Shown here: piece after piece, positions 23,734 to 31,003 of the stretch
Position numbering within the stretch: the stretch's first letter is position 1
How the letters are laid out: the number at the start of each line of letters is the position of its first letter
Assembly (NCBI RefSeq): GCF_012033735.1
Contig: NZ_JAAVJD010000008.1
Coordinates: 1 to 54,951 of the forward strand
Reading direction: 5' to 3'
Source of the DNA: Streptomyces lonarensis
GTDB taxonomy: Bacteria > Actinomycetota > Actinomycetes > Streptomycetales > Streptomycetaceae
Length of the DNA: 54,951 bases
Translations under genes and position numbers: made by a program
Notes under the pieces: generated by a model
What the model saw: the letters and a program-made list of their open reading frames with translations, nothing else
Told to the model about the DNA's origin: nothing
The model's database searches: none

Positions 23734-24004
23734 CTGTCTGAGATTGCCGAGGGGGTGAGCCGGGCGGATCCTGCCGACCCCGCCCGCAGCCGAGAACGGT
23801 TCGGAAGTCTGGCGTCACGACAGACAGCACCCGGACTGAGCCGGCGCTCGCGAGCACGGCCGAGTGAAGAGGTGCGCCGGCCAGCCAACGTCCCGACCCC
23901 GGGCGCTCGCCCGCCGGCAACTCCGCAGCCGCCCTGCACGGTTGCCGGCCGGGTCGCGGAGGTCTCCCGGACCTCTCCGAGGAGGGTTTCGGTGACACGC
24001 GAGA

Positions 24005-24037
24005 AGAGCTGCGCCTGCCACGCGGAGGCGCAGCTCT
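24005..24037. terminator. Bidirectional terminator between two hydrolase genes
   Basis: A perfect 12-bp stem (agagctgcgcct at 24005-24016, complement at 24026-24037) with a 9-nt loop lies between converging genes ending at 23733 and 24094. The rest of the 360-base gap shows no gene. Confidence 0.75.
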
Positions 24038-24093
24038 CCTTGCGTGTCAGCGCCGTGCCGCGGGGAGTCGGCTCCGGCGCGTTCGGCACGCGG

Positions 24094-24963
24094 TCAGCCC
24101 GCTGCGCCCGGCTCGCGCGCCCCGTCGATGAAGTCGGCCACGCGGGTGATCACCTGGGGAGCGGTGATGACGCGGTGGTGCCCGAGACCCTGGGTCAGCA
24201 GAAGTTCGGCACGCGGCTCGTAGGCCTCGGCGGTCTCGTGGAACTGGTGGACGCGCGCCCGGCGGTCGTCCTCGTCGTGGACCAGCAGAATCCGTTCGAC
24301 GGCCACCTCCTCGGGTGCGCGGGGAACGGCGAAGCGCCGCCAGAGGTCGGGCTCCTCGGGGAAGAGGTCGCGCTCCACGTGGCGCCGGAGGTGCTGCTCC
24401 AGGCGGCTGTCGAGGCGGAGTTCCTCGATGAAGCCGGAGACCAGGTGGTCGAAGCGGCTGACCCCCGCGATCCCTACCAGTGCCTCGGTCTTCACGCCTT
24501 CCCGTACGGCGAGGAAGGTGGCGAGCGAGCCGAAGGAGTACCCGACCGTCGCTCCGAAGACGCCGTGCTCGTCCTGGAGTTCGCGGATGATGTCGGCGTA
24601 CTCGAGGATGGTGGTGCTCTTGCCGCCGGACTCGCCGTGCCCGGGGGCGTCGAAGGTGATGACGCTGTGTCCGCGTTCCCGGAGTTCGGCGATCAGCGCA
24701 CCGAAACGCATCCCGCGTGATCCCCAGCCGTGGACGAGGAGGACGGGTCGGGGACCGTCCCCCCAGCGGTAGGTCTCCACACCCTTGCCCGCCACGGTCA
24801 GCCGCCCCCGATCGGCCCGCTCGAGCAGCGGAGCGTCGGCGGGGCGGACCCGGGCCTTGCCGATGGGGCGGCGGAAGAGCGCGAACGCGCCCTTGCCCGC
24901 GAGTCCCGGGGCGACCTTCGCCGTGACATTCAGGGCCGCACTCACTACAACGGTCGGGTCCAT
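24094..24963 (-). CDS. Alpha/beta hydrolase, 289 aa
   Basis: The protein has a classic alpha/beta hydrolase core: PVLLVHGWGSRGMRFG (oxyanion HGxG), ITFDAPGHGES, nucleophile elbow VGYSFGS, acid region LLVHDEDDR and a late catalytic His in GLGHHRVI. There is no signal peptide. ATG at 24963 has AGGGCAGGA upstream and fits the domain start. The promoter carries one copy of the GCACGATCGTTCGCA motif shared with the isonitrile cluster, overlapping a TACTAT -10 box. Although set apart by its orientation, it is probably co-regulated with that cluster. Role and substrate are unknown; a hydrolytic or detoxifying step is possible. Confidence 0.82.
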   Translation of the reverse strand: MDPTVVVSAALNVTAKVAPGLAGKGAFALFRRPIGKARVRPADAPLLERADRGRLTVAGKGVETYRWGDGPRPVLLVHGWGSRGMRFGALIAELRERGHSVITFDAPGHGESGGKSTTILEYADIIRELQDEHGVFGATVGYSFGSLATFLAVREGVKTEALVGIAGVSRFDHLVSGFIEELRLDSRLEQHLRRHVERDLFPEEPDLWRRFAVPRAPEEVAVERILLVHDEDDRRARVHQFHETAEAYEPRAELLLTQGLGHHRVITAPQVITRVADFIDGAREPGAAG

Positions 24964-24998
24964 CGTCCTGCCCTTCTGGAGCGCTTCACGCCAGCGAG

Positions 24999-25020
24999 AT
25001 AGTAGCACGATCGTTCGCAC
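24999..25020. promoter_or_regulatory. Cluster operator copy 1, overlapping a -10 box
   Basis: GCACGATCGTTCGCAC at 25005-25020 adjoins a minus-strand TACTAT (25004-24999) that would serve as the -10 of the hydrolase gene starting at 24963. It shares GCACGA-x-CGTTCGCA with copy 2 and GCACGATCGTT with copy 3. Confidence 0.6.
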
Positions 25021-25070
25021 TTCTTGTTGGGTATCACCTCACGTCCGAACTGCCCGGGCGGGGGGCGTGA

Positions 25071-25304
25071 TCAGCCATCCACCGGGGCCACGAGATCGCC
25101 GCTCACACCGTCGACGACCGCTATCGCCTCCAATGGACAGAGTTCCGCGGCGCGGAGGATTCGCGCATCCGGCGCCACCTCCGCGCGCACCACGCGCGAC
25201 TGACCGTCCTCCCGCAGCGTGAACACACCGGGAGCAGTGGAGACGCAGATCGTGGAGCCGACACAGCGCGACCGATCGACCTCCACCCGCCAACTTCTCA
25301 CCAT
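25071..25304 (-). CDS. Ferredoxin, [3Fe-4S] P450-partner type, 77 aa
   Basis: The 77-residue protein has the actinomycete P450 ferredoxin layout: CVGSTIC (Cys14-x5-Cys20), and Cys56-Pro in AELCPLEAI. Three Cys rather than four indicates a 3Fe-4S (or convertible) cluster. Sequence around these (VEVDRSRCVGSTIC, APGVFTL, VVRAEVAP) is typical. It would pass electrons to the P450 encoded at 40758-41993, the only P450 in the window, and so marks the left limit of the cluster. The start at 25304 is followed at once by an in-frame GTG that could be the true start. A 160-base leader separates it from the operator at 25464-25495. Confidence 0.87.
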   Translation of the reverse strand: MVRSWRVEVDRSRCVGSTICVSTAPGVFTLREDGQSRVVRAEVAPDARILRAAELCPLEAIAVVDGVSGDLVAPVDG

Positions 25305-25463
25305 TGCCTTTGCCCTTCCCTCGTGAGTATCCGACGAGACCTCCACCGCGGGCGGCCCCGTTCTCCCGGACCGCGCGCCACCACTCCCCCGACCGCGACG
25401 CCCCGAGCGACGCAGCCCGCCCCGTGCGTGACCGGCCGCTCCTTGACGCGGGAAGTCGCGAAC

Positions 25464-25495
25464 CCTACTATGCGCACGAACGTTCGCATAGTAGG
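25464..25495. promoter_or_regulatory. Cluster operator copy 2 with divergent -10 boxes
   Basis: Arms CCTACTATGCG (25464-25474) and its complement (25485-25495) form a perfect 11-bp inverted repeat around GCACGAACGTTCGCA (25474-25488). TACTAT appears outward on both strands, consistent with divergent promoters for the ferredoxin and LysR genes controlled by one repressor. Confidence 0.65.
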
Positions 25496-25756
25496 CGCGG
25501 CGCTGCTGGTTCCGAGCCCGAGCGGATGTTTCTCGCCCTCTGCACAGCCACCGTCCCCGAGCGACGATCCGGCCGCTCCGGAGCGCTTCCACCAACTCAG
25601 ATCGCAGCACGGCGTCTCGATCCCGCCCGGCGACCCAAGAGCCACCGTGCGGACGGACCGACGCGGACCCGATCGCGCCGACGCCTGGTCCCGTCCGCCT
25701 CCGGCTCTCGTCCGCAGCAGGTCAGAGGCGTTCATCACCACTCGTGGGGGAACGAA

Positions 25757-26482
25757 ATGTCGATCACCGACACTGAACGAGAGGCACCATCCGGGCGGGC
25801 CGTCAGACAGCCGTCGGCAGACCTCGGCCTCAGCCGCCTGCGCTCCTTCATCTGCCTCGCGGAGGAACTGCACTTCGGCCGCGCCGCACAGCGGCTGCAC
25901 ATCAGCCAGCCCGCACTCAGCCAGCAGCTCGTCCGGCTCGAGAAGGACGTGGCCACGCCGCTGCTGCGCCGCACCAACCGGTCGGTGTGGCTGACCCCGG
26001 CGGGCCGCGAGTTTCTCCGGGGCGCGCGAGCGGCCGTCCGGGCGCTGGACGAGACGACCGACGCCACCCGGCGCCGGGCGGGCAGCAGGCTGCCGCTGGT
26101 GCTGAGTCATGTGCCGCACGCGCACGGCGGGCTCGGGTCCTTTGTCGAGGACTTCGGCGCCGCACTGGGCGAGCAGCTGTTCCGCTCCACGGTGCGGATC
26201 GCCCGGCACAGCCACGAGGAGCACCGCAGGGCGTTGCGCGAGGGACGGGCAGTGCTGGGGATATGCCCCGCGGACGGCGAACCGGGGGTGCGGGGACTGG
26301 GTTCCGCGGACATCGTCGTCCTCCCCGCGCCGGGCGGTGCGAGCGCCGCGGCGCCCTACCCGCTGCGGTTGAGCTGGCCGGAGTGGGCAAGCCCCGCGGA
26401 GGTCGACCGGCTGGTCTCGCTCGCTCGGCACCTCGCGCAGGGGTCCCCCACTCCGTTGGCGGCCGTCCGTGCGGGCGTCTGA
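25757..26482 (+). CDS. LysR-family regulator, short form (241 aa)
   Basis: Residues 25-85 give a full LysR winged helix-turn-helix: LGLSRLRSFICLAEELHFGRAAQRLHISQPALSQQLVRLEKDV, then LLRRTNRSVWLTPAGREFL. The effector-binding part is only about 140 residues and lacks most of the second alpha/beta subdomain, whereas typical LysR proteins are near 300. It may be a degenerate or ligand-independent form. ATG at 25757 has GGGGGAA. The stop overlaps the PPTase start, so both genes form one unit. Its position beside the operator at 25464-25495 suggests it is a cluster regulator under TetR control. Confidence 0.85.
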   Translation: MSITDTEREAPSGRAVRQPSADLGLSRLRSFICLAEELHFGRAAQRLHISQPALSQQLVRLEKDVATPLLRRTNRSVWLTPAGREFLRGARAAVRALDETTDATRRRAGSRLPLVLSHVPHAHGGLGSFVEDFGAALGEQLFRSTVRIARHSHEEHRRALREGRAVLGICPADGEPGVRGLGSADIVVLPAPGGASAAAPYPLRLSWPEWASPAEVDRLVSLARHLAQGSPTPLAAVRAGV

Positions 26483-27176
26483 GGGGTTGCTCGCCCGGGT
26501 CGTGCACGCCGCCTGTCGCACCGTCGAGGCCGACGAGACGTGCGACACCGGGCATCTGGCTGCGCTGCCGCCCGAGGAGGCCGCACTCGCCGCGCTGCTC
26601 CCGGAGCGGCGGGCGGGAGAGTTCGCCGCGGCGCGGGCCTGTGCTCGCGCCGCCCTCGGTGGGCTCGGCCTGCCGCCGGTCGCGATCCTGCCCGGCGTAC
26701 GGGGCGCTCCTGGTTGGCCGCCCGGGGTGGTGGGGAGCCTGACGCACTGCACGGGGTACCGGGGCGCTACCGTGGCCCGTCGGCGTGATCTGCTGGCGGT
26801 GGGTGTCGACGCCGAGCCCGCCGTCCGGCTGCGACCGGGCGTGCTGGAGCGGGTCTGCTCCGGGGACCGGGAACTGCGTTCGGTACGGGAGTTGCTGGCG
26901 CGCGCTCCGCAGGTGCCATGGGACAAGGTGCTCTTCTCCGCTAAGGAATCGGTCTACAAGGCGTGGTTCCCTCTGACTCTCCGTCGGCTGGGGTTCAGGG
27001 ACGCGGAGGTCGTGCTGGGGCAGTCCTGGGACGGTCGCGCCGACGGCGGGTTCCGGGCGCGGCTCCGGGTGGGGCCCGGGGACGGGAACAGTCCGACGGA
27101 CTTCGACGGCCGCTGGGCGCTGCTCGGGTCGTTGGTCGCCACCGCGGTGTGCGTCCCCGCCGCTCCCGGTCCGTGA
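26469..27176 (+). CDS. 4'-phosphopantetheinyl transferase (Sfp/EntD type)
   Basis: The enzyme transfers phosphopantetheine from CoA to carrier proteins. Visible motifs are ARACARAALGGLGL (P1-like), VVGSLTHCTGYRGATVARR, the Mg-binding VGVDAEP and the hallmark KVLFSAKESVYKAWFPL (W/F-S-x-K-E-x-x-Y-K). Length (235 residues) suits the EntD/NpgA-like subgroup. Two free ACPs and the PKS ACP in this cluster need this activation. The GTG at 26469 overlaps the LysR end, but no good ribosome site is seen; a GTG at 26502 is an alternative. It converges on the ACP gene across a 20-bp-stem terminator. Confidence 0.88.
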   Translation: MRASEGLLARVVHAACRTVEADETCDTGHLAALPPEEAALAALLPERRAGEFAAARACARAALGGLGLPPVAILPGVRGAPGWPPGVVGSLTHCTGYRGATVARRRDLLAVGVDAEPAVRLRPGVLERVCSGDRELRSVRELLARAPQVPWDKVLFSAKESVYKAWFPLTLRRLGFRDAEVVLGQSWDGRADGGFRARLRVGPGDGNSPTDFDGRWALLGSLVATAVCVPAAPGP

Positions 27177-27185
27177 CCGGGGCGC

Positions 27186-27238
27186 GAGCCCCCGACCGCC
27201 CGGCCGGCGCGGTGCTTCGGCCGGGCGGTCGGGGGCTC
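27186..27238. terminator. Strong bidirectional terminator, 20-bp perfect stem
   Basis: gagcccccgaccgcccggcc at 27186-27205 is exactly complementary to 27219-27238, with a 13-nt loop, between the PPTase stop and the stop of the long minus-strand biosynthetic operon. Confidence 0.85.
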
Positions 27239-27241
27239 ACG

Positions 27242-27481
27242 TCAGCCGGGCGAGAGGCAGGACTCGACGATCCGGACCAGGTCGCCGACGGTGGTGACGT
27301 CGGAGAGGGCGTCGTCGTCGACGCTGGTGCGGAACTCCCGCTCCAGTCCGAAGCCGATCTCCATCATGGTGAGTGAGTCCAGGTCCAGTGCCACGAGGGA
27401 CGTCTGTGCGTCGATACCCTGCGGTGGCAACTCGCAGTGCCCGGCGAGAACCTTCCGAACGCGCTCCAGGTTCGTGCTCAC
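27242..27481 (-). CDS. Acyl carrier protein, 79 aa
   Basis: A free ACP: residues 1-79 form the four-helix domain with LVALDLDSLTMMEIGFGLEREF, where the Ser of LDLDSL takes phosphopantetheine. It then has DDALSDVTTVGDLVRIVES, the usual helix 3-4 end. The GTG at 27481 overlaps the stop of the KAS III gene (GTGA). It is the last gene of the operon, and pairing with a FabH-like enzyme suggests it carries the starter or the first condensed acyl unit. Confidence 0.9.
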   Translation of the reverse strand: MSTNLERVRKVLAGHCELPPQGIDAQTSLVALDLDSLTMMEIGFGLEREFRTSVDDDALSDVTTVGDLVRIVESCLSPG

Positions 27482-28494
27482 GGTGTCATCTCTCCCTCGT
27501 TCAACAGGATCTCGGGCCATTCCAGGACGGTCGAACCCCACGTCAGCCCGGCGCCGAAGGCGGTGAGCAGGACGGTGGCGCCCTCCTTCACGCCGCCTTC
27601 GGCGAGGCCGTCGGCCAGCGCGAGCGGAATTGAGGCCGCCGAGGTGTTGCCGACGCGGTCGATGTTGCTGATCAGCCGGTCCTCGGGGAGTTCCAGACGG
27701 TCGGCCACCGCCCGCAGGATGCGGATGTTGGCCTGGTGGCCGACGACGCGGTCCACGCTCGTCACGTCTCGGCCGGCCTCGGCGAGGACTGTGCGGGAGG
27801 ACTCCGCCATGCGACTGACTGCGGCGCGGAAGACCTCGCGCCCCCGCATGGTCATGTAGGAGCCGACGGGGTCGGTGGGGCGGCCGCCGGACCGCTGGCG
27901 AGAGCCCCCCGAGGGCACGATGATGAAGTCCTCGTGCCGGCCGTCGCTGCCGAGGTCGAAGGCGTTGAGCGCACCCGGCTCCTCCGGGGTGCCCGCCCGC
28001 AGCACGACCGCTCCGGCGCCGTCGCCGAAGAGCGGCCGGACGACGGGGTCGGCCGGGTCCAGGACGGTGGAGAAGGTGTCCGCGCCGATGACGAGGACGC
28101 TCTCGGCGAGGCCGCCGCGCACCAGCGCGGTGCCGGTGGCGAGTGCGTAGACGAAGCCGGTGCACACGGCGTTGACGTCGAAGGCGATGGCACCCGTCAT
28201 GCCCAGCCGGGCGGCGACCGCGGGCGCGGTGCCCGGGATCTGGTGATCGGGGGTGGCGGTCGCCAGGACGACGGCGTCCGTGGCTTCGACGCCGGCCGAC
28301 GAGAGGGCGCGGGCACCGGCCCGGACTGCCAGGTCGGAGGTGGAGGTGCCGGGGTCGCACACGTGGCGCCGCCCGATGCCGGTCCTTCGGCGGATCCACT
28401 CGTCGGTGACCCCGAGTTCGCGCCCCACCTCCTCGTTGGTGACGACGCGCGGCGGCAGCCACCCTCCGAGCCCACTCAGTACTGCGGCGGTCAT
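27478..28494 (-). CDS. Beta-ketoacyl-ACP synthase III (FabH-like)
   Basis: The 338-residue thiolase-fold enzyme has the full KAS III triad: Cys111 in FDVNAVCTGFVYAL, His253 in VVGHQANIRIL and Asn283 in RVGNTSAASIP. It also has RTGIGRRH near residue 40 and the G-loop TAFGAGLTWGSTVLEW at the end. KAS III condenses an acyl-CoA starter with malonyl-ACP, and the neighbouring ACP supports that role. Alternatively it could be a resistant copy of FabH if the product attacks FabH, as reported for the isonitrile fatty-acid antibiotic amycomicin. The start ATG overlaps the thioesterase stop (ATGA) and follows GGAGGAGAG. Confidence 0.9.
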   Translation of the reverse strand: MTAAVLSGLGGWLPPRVVTNEEVGRELGVTDEWIRRRTGIGRRHVCDPGTSTSDLAVRAGARALSSAGVEATDAVVLATATPDHQIPGTAPAVAARLGMTGAIAFDVNAVCTGFVYALATGTALVRGGLAESVLVIGADTFSTVLDPADPVVRPLFGDGAGAVVLRAGTPEEPGALNAFDLGSDGRHEDFIIVPSGGSRQRSGGRPTDPVGSYMTMRGREVFRAAVSRMAESSRTVLAEAGRDVTSVDRVVGHQANIRILRAVADRLELPEDRLISNIDRVGNTSAASIPLALADGLAEGGVKEGATVLLTAFGAGLTWGSTVLEWPEILLNEGEMTP

Positions 28495-29369
28495 CTCTCT
28501 CCTCCTGCCCTGTCGTGTTCCTCGGCCGGCCGGGTCCGCCGGGCGGCGTGGTGTCGGTGGGGGCCGCGCGTACCGCCGGCGGCGGTGGCGGGCCGGGGCT
28601 CGCCCGGCGGTCGGCCCGCCGGCTGGGCGGGGCGTGCGGTCCGAAGCAGCTCGCGGACCGGGGCGAGCCGGTCCCGGAGCGGGAAGTGCCCGCCGGGCAG
28701 CAGTCGTCGGCGGAACGGGCCGGTGGTGTGGACCCGCCACGCCGCCAGCGTGGCGGGCGGCACCAGGGGGTCGCGGGCCCCACCGAGCGCCGTGAGAGGC
28801 ATCGTCAGCGGGTCGTGGTCGTGGTGGTGGTAGCGCGCGCAGAGCGTGAGGTCGCTGATCAGCAGCGGTCGGACCGGCCCGGCCGGGCCGGGAGCATCCG
28901 GCGACGGACCGGCGAACAGCCGGAGCATTTCGGCCGCCTGCGTCTCCGAGACGGTGTCGTCCGTGTAGCCCGGCCAACGGGCCTGCGGGGCGCGGTGCGA
29001 GGAGACGATGAGCTGCTCGGGTGCGGTGGTCCCCAGTTCCCGCAGCCGGCAGGCCAGTTCGTAGGCGACGAGTGCGCCCATGCTGTGCCCGAACAGGACG
29101 TAGGGCGTCCCGTCCAGCCGCGGCGCGAGCGCCTCGGCGGCGTCCGCCACCAGCCGCGCCATGTCCCGGTGCGGGGGTTCGTCGCGGCGCTCCCCGCGCC
29201 CCGGCGGTTGGAGCGGCACGACGTCGACCTCCGGGCCCAGCGCCTCCGGCCAGTCGTGGTAGGCGGACGCTCCGCCCCCGGCATAGGGGAGGCAGAACAG
29301 CCGGACCCCCGCAGTCGGGCGCGGCGGCCCGCCGGGGAACCAGCCGGGCACGCCGTCGGTCGTCGTCAC
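28491..29369 (-). CDS. Type II thioesterase
   Basis: The 292-residue alpha/beta hydrolase is of the RifR/GrsT type. It has LFCLPYAGGGASAYHDW, PLQPPGRGERRDEP, nucleophile Ser96 in LFGHSMGALVAYELA, acid in GGARDPLVPP and His in LLPGGHFPL. Such enzymes free mis-primed carrier proteins or release a product from them; the PKS lacks its own thioesterase domain, so this one may do off-loading. GTG at 29369 lies six bases after GAGAGGAG; an adjacent GTG at 29372 is equally in frame. The C-terminal 45 residues are an Arg/Pro/His-rich tail. Confidence 0.9.
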   Translation of the reverse strand: MTTTDGVPGWFPGGPPRPTAGVRLFCLPYAGGGASAYHDWPEALGPEVDVVPLQPPGRGERRDEPPHRDMARLVADAAEALAPRLDGTPYVLFGHSMGALVAYELACRLRELGTTAPEQLIVSSHRAPQARWPGYTDDTVSETQAAEMLRLFAGPSPDAPGPAGPVRPLLISDLTLCARYHHHDHDPLTMPLTALGGARDPLVPPATLAAWRVHTTGPFRRRLLPGGHFPLRDRLAPVRELLRTARPAQPAGRPPGEPRPATAAGGTRGPHRHHAARRTRPAEEHDRAGGER

Positions 29370-29412
29370 CACAGTCTCCTCTCTCGGCTCTCCGGCCGCT
29401 TGCCGCCGCGGT

Positions 29413-30981
29413 TCAGTTGACCTGCCGGTCCCGGTCGGCCCAGTACCTCTCACGCAGTGCGCGCCGCAGCGTCTTGCCGCTCGGGTTGCGCGGTACCCGG
29501 TCGATGAACTCGTAGGAGGTCGGGATCTTGAACCCGGCGACGCGGTCCCGCAAGGCGAGCATCAGGTCCCTGGCGGTGGCCTGCCGGCCCGGGTGCAGCA
29601 CGACGCAGGCGTGCACCGCTTCGCCCCACCGGTCGTGGGGCACGCCGATGACGGCGGCCTCGGCGACGGCGGGGTGGGCGCAGAGGGCGTTCTCGACCTC
29701 GGCGGGGTAGACGTTCTCCCCCGCGACGATGACGGTGTCCTTGATGCGGTCGCAGATGTACAGGTAGCCGTCGGGGTCGAGGTAGCCGGCGTCGCCGGTG
29801 CGTATCCAGCCGTCGACCAGCGTCCGGTCGGTCGCGTCCTTCAGCTGCCAGTAGCCGAGCATTGCGGCCGGGGTGTGCAGGTGGACCTCGCCGACTTCTC
29901 CGGACGGCAGCCCGGTGCCGTCCTCGCCGACGATCCGTACGCTGACGCCCGGGTAGGGGCGTCCGGCCGCCGTGAGCCGGGGGCTTCCCACGACGTGGTC
30001 CTGCGGGGGCAGGCAGACGGCGGTGTTGCCGGTCTCGGTGAGCCCGTAGATCTGTGCGAATTCGCAGCCGAGGACCTCGATGCCGCGGGTGAGGAGGCTT
30101 TCGGAGATCGGCGACCCGCCGTAGACGGTCTTGCGCAGGGTGCGGAAGTCCTCGGGCCGGATGCCCGGCTCGGCCAGGATCATCTGGAGCATGGCCGGGA
30201 CGACGCAGGCCGTCGTCACGCCGGCGCCGCGGATGAGCCGGACCGCGTCGTGGCTGGTGAACATCCGCAGGGAGACGTTGGTGACTCCGGCACTGAACCC
30301 CTGGACCGCCCACCACAGGCCGCCGACGTGGAAGCCGGGGATACCGATGAGACTGCGGTCGCCGGGTCGCCAGTCGACCCAGTCCAGGCCGGCGCCGGCG
30401 AGGGCGTCCCGAATGCGGAAAAAGCTGCGGTGGGCGAGGACCACGCCTTTGGGCAGGCCGGTGGTGCCGCTGGTGTAGAGCTGTGCGACGGGGCTCTCCG
30501 GTCCGGTCGCCGCGGCGGGTGGCTCTTCGGGGTGGGGGGACTTCCAGGCTGTGTAGCCGGTGCCCGGCGGCCCGCCGGCCTCGACCAGGACGACGTCCCG
30601 GAGGGCGGGCAGCGCGGCACGCTCCGGGACGGCGTCGAGGAACTCCTGCTCCGCGAAGAGGAGTTCGCTGCCCGAGTCCCGCAGGATGTGGTCGATCTCG
30701 GGGGTGGTCAGCCGCCAGTTCACCGGGACGAGGACGGTGCCGCTCTTGGCGCAGGCGAACAGCAGCTCGTAGTAGAGCTCGGACTCCTTGCCGAGGTACG
30801 CGACCCGGGACCCGGCCGAGAGTCCGGCGGCGAGGAGGGCGTGCGCGGCCCGGCTGCTCTCCCGGTCCAGCGCGCGGTAGCTGACCGTGCGGCCTTCGCA
30901 CTCCACAGCGGTGGCCTCGGGGGTGCGCCGGGCGTGGAACGTCACGGTGTCGGTGACCGTCTGGAGCTCGGGGAAGTACAT
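29413..30981 (-). CDS. Fatty acyl-CoA/ACP ligase (AMP-forming, FadD type)
   Basis: The 522-residue adenylate-forming enzyme has the core A3 motif AQLYTSGTTGLPKGVVLAH, then YGLTETGNTAVC (A5), DGWIRTGDAGYLDPDGYLYICDR (A7/A8), and a C-terminal Lys in NPSGKTLRR that completes adenylation. In the isonitrile lipopeptide pathway a ligase of this class (ScoC, FadD10) loads a fatty acid on the free ACP. Here it probably activates a starter or the free acid for the ACP at 39764-40177. The start ATG at 30981 follows AGGACCC. Confidence 0.9.
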   Translation of the reverse strand: MYFPELQTVTDTVTFHARRTPEATAVECEGRTVSYRALDRESSRAAHALLAAGLSAGSRVAYLGKESELYYELLFACAKSGTVLVPVNWRLTTPEIDHILRDSGSELLFAEQEFLDAVPERAALPALRDVVLVEAGGPPGTGYTAWKSPHPEEPPAAATGPESPVAQLYTSGTTGLPKGVVLAHRSFFRIRDALAGAGLDWVDWRPGDRSLIGIPGFHVGGLWWAVQGFSAGVTNVSLRMFTSHDAVRLIRGAGVTTACVVPAMLQMILAEPGIRPEDFRTLRKTVYGGSPISESLLTRGIEVLGCEFAQIYGLTETGNTAVCLPPQDHVVGSPRLTAAGRPYPGVSVRIVGEDGTGLPSGEVGEVHLHTPAAMLGYWQLKDATDRTLVDGWIRTGDAGYLDPDGYLYICDRIKDTVIVAGENVYPAEVENALCAHPAVAEAAVIGVPHDRWGEAVHACVVLHPGRQATARDLMLALRDRVAGFKIPTSYEFIDRVPRNPSGKTLRRALRERYWADRDRQVN

Positions 30982-31003
30982 GTGGGTCCTGTTCCGATCG
31001 CAG

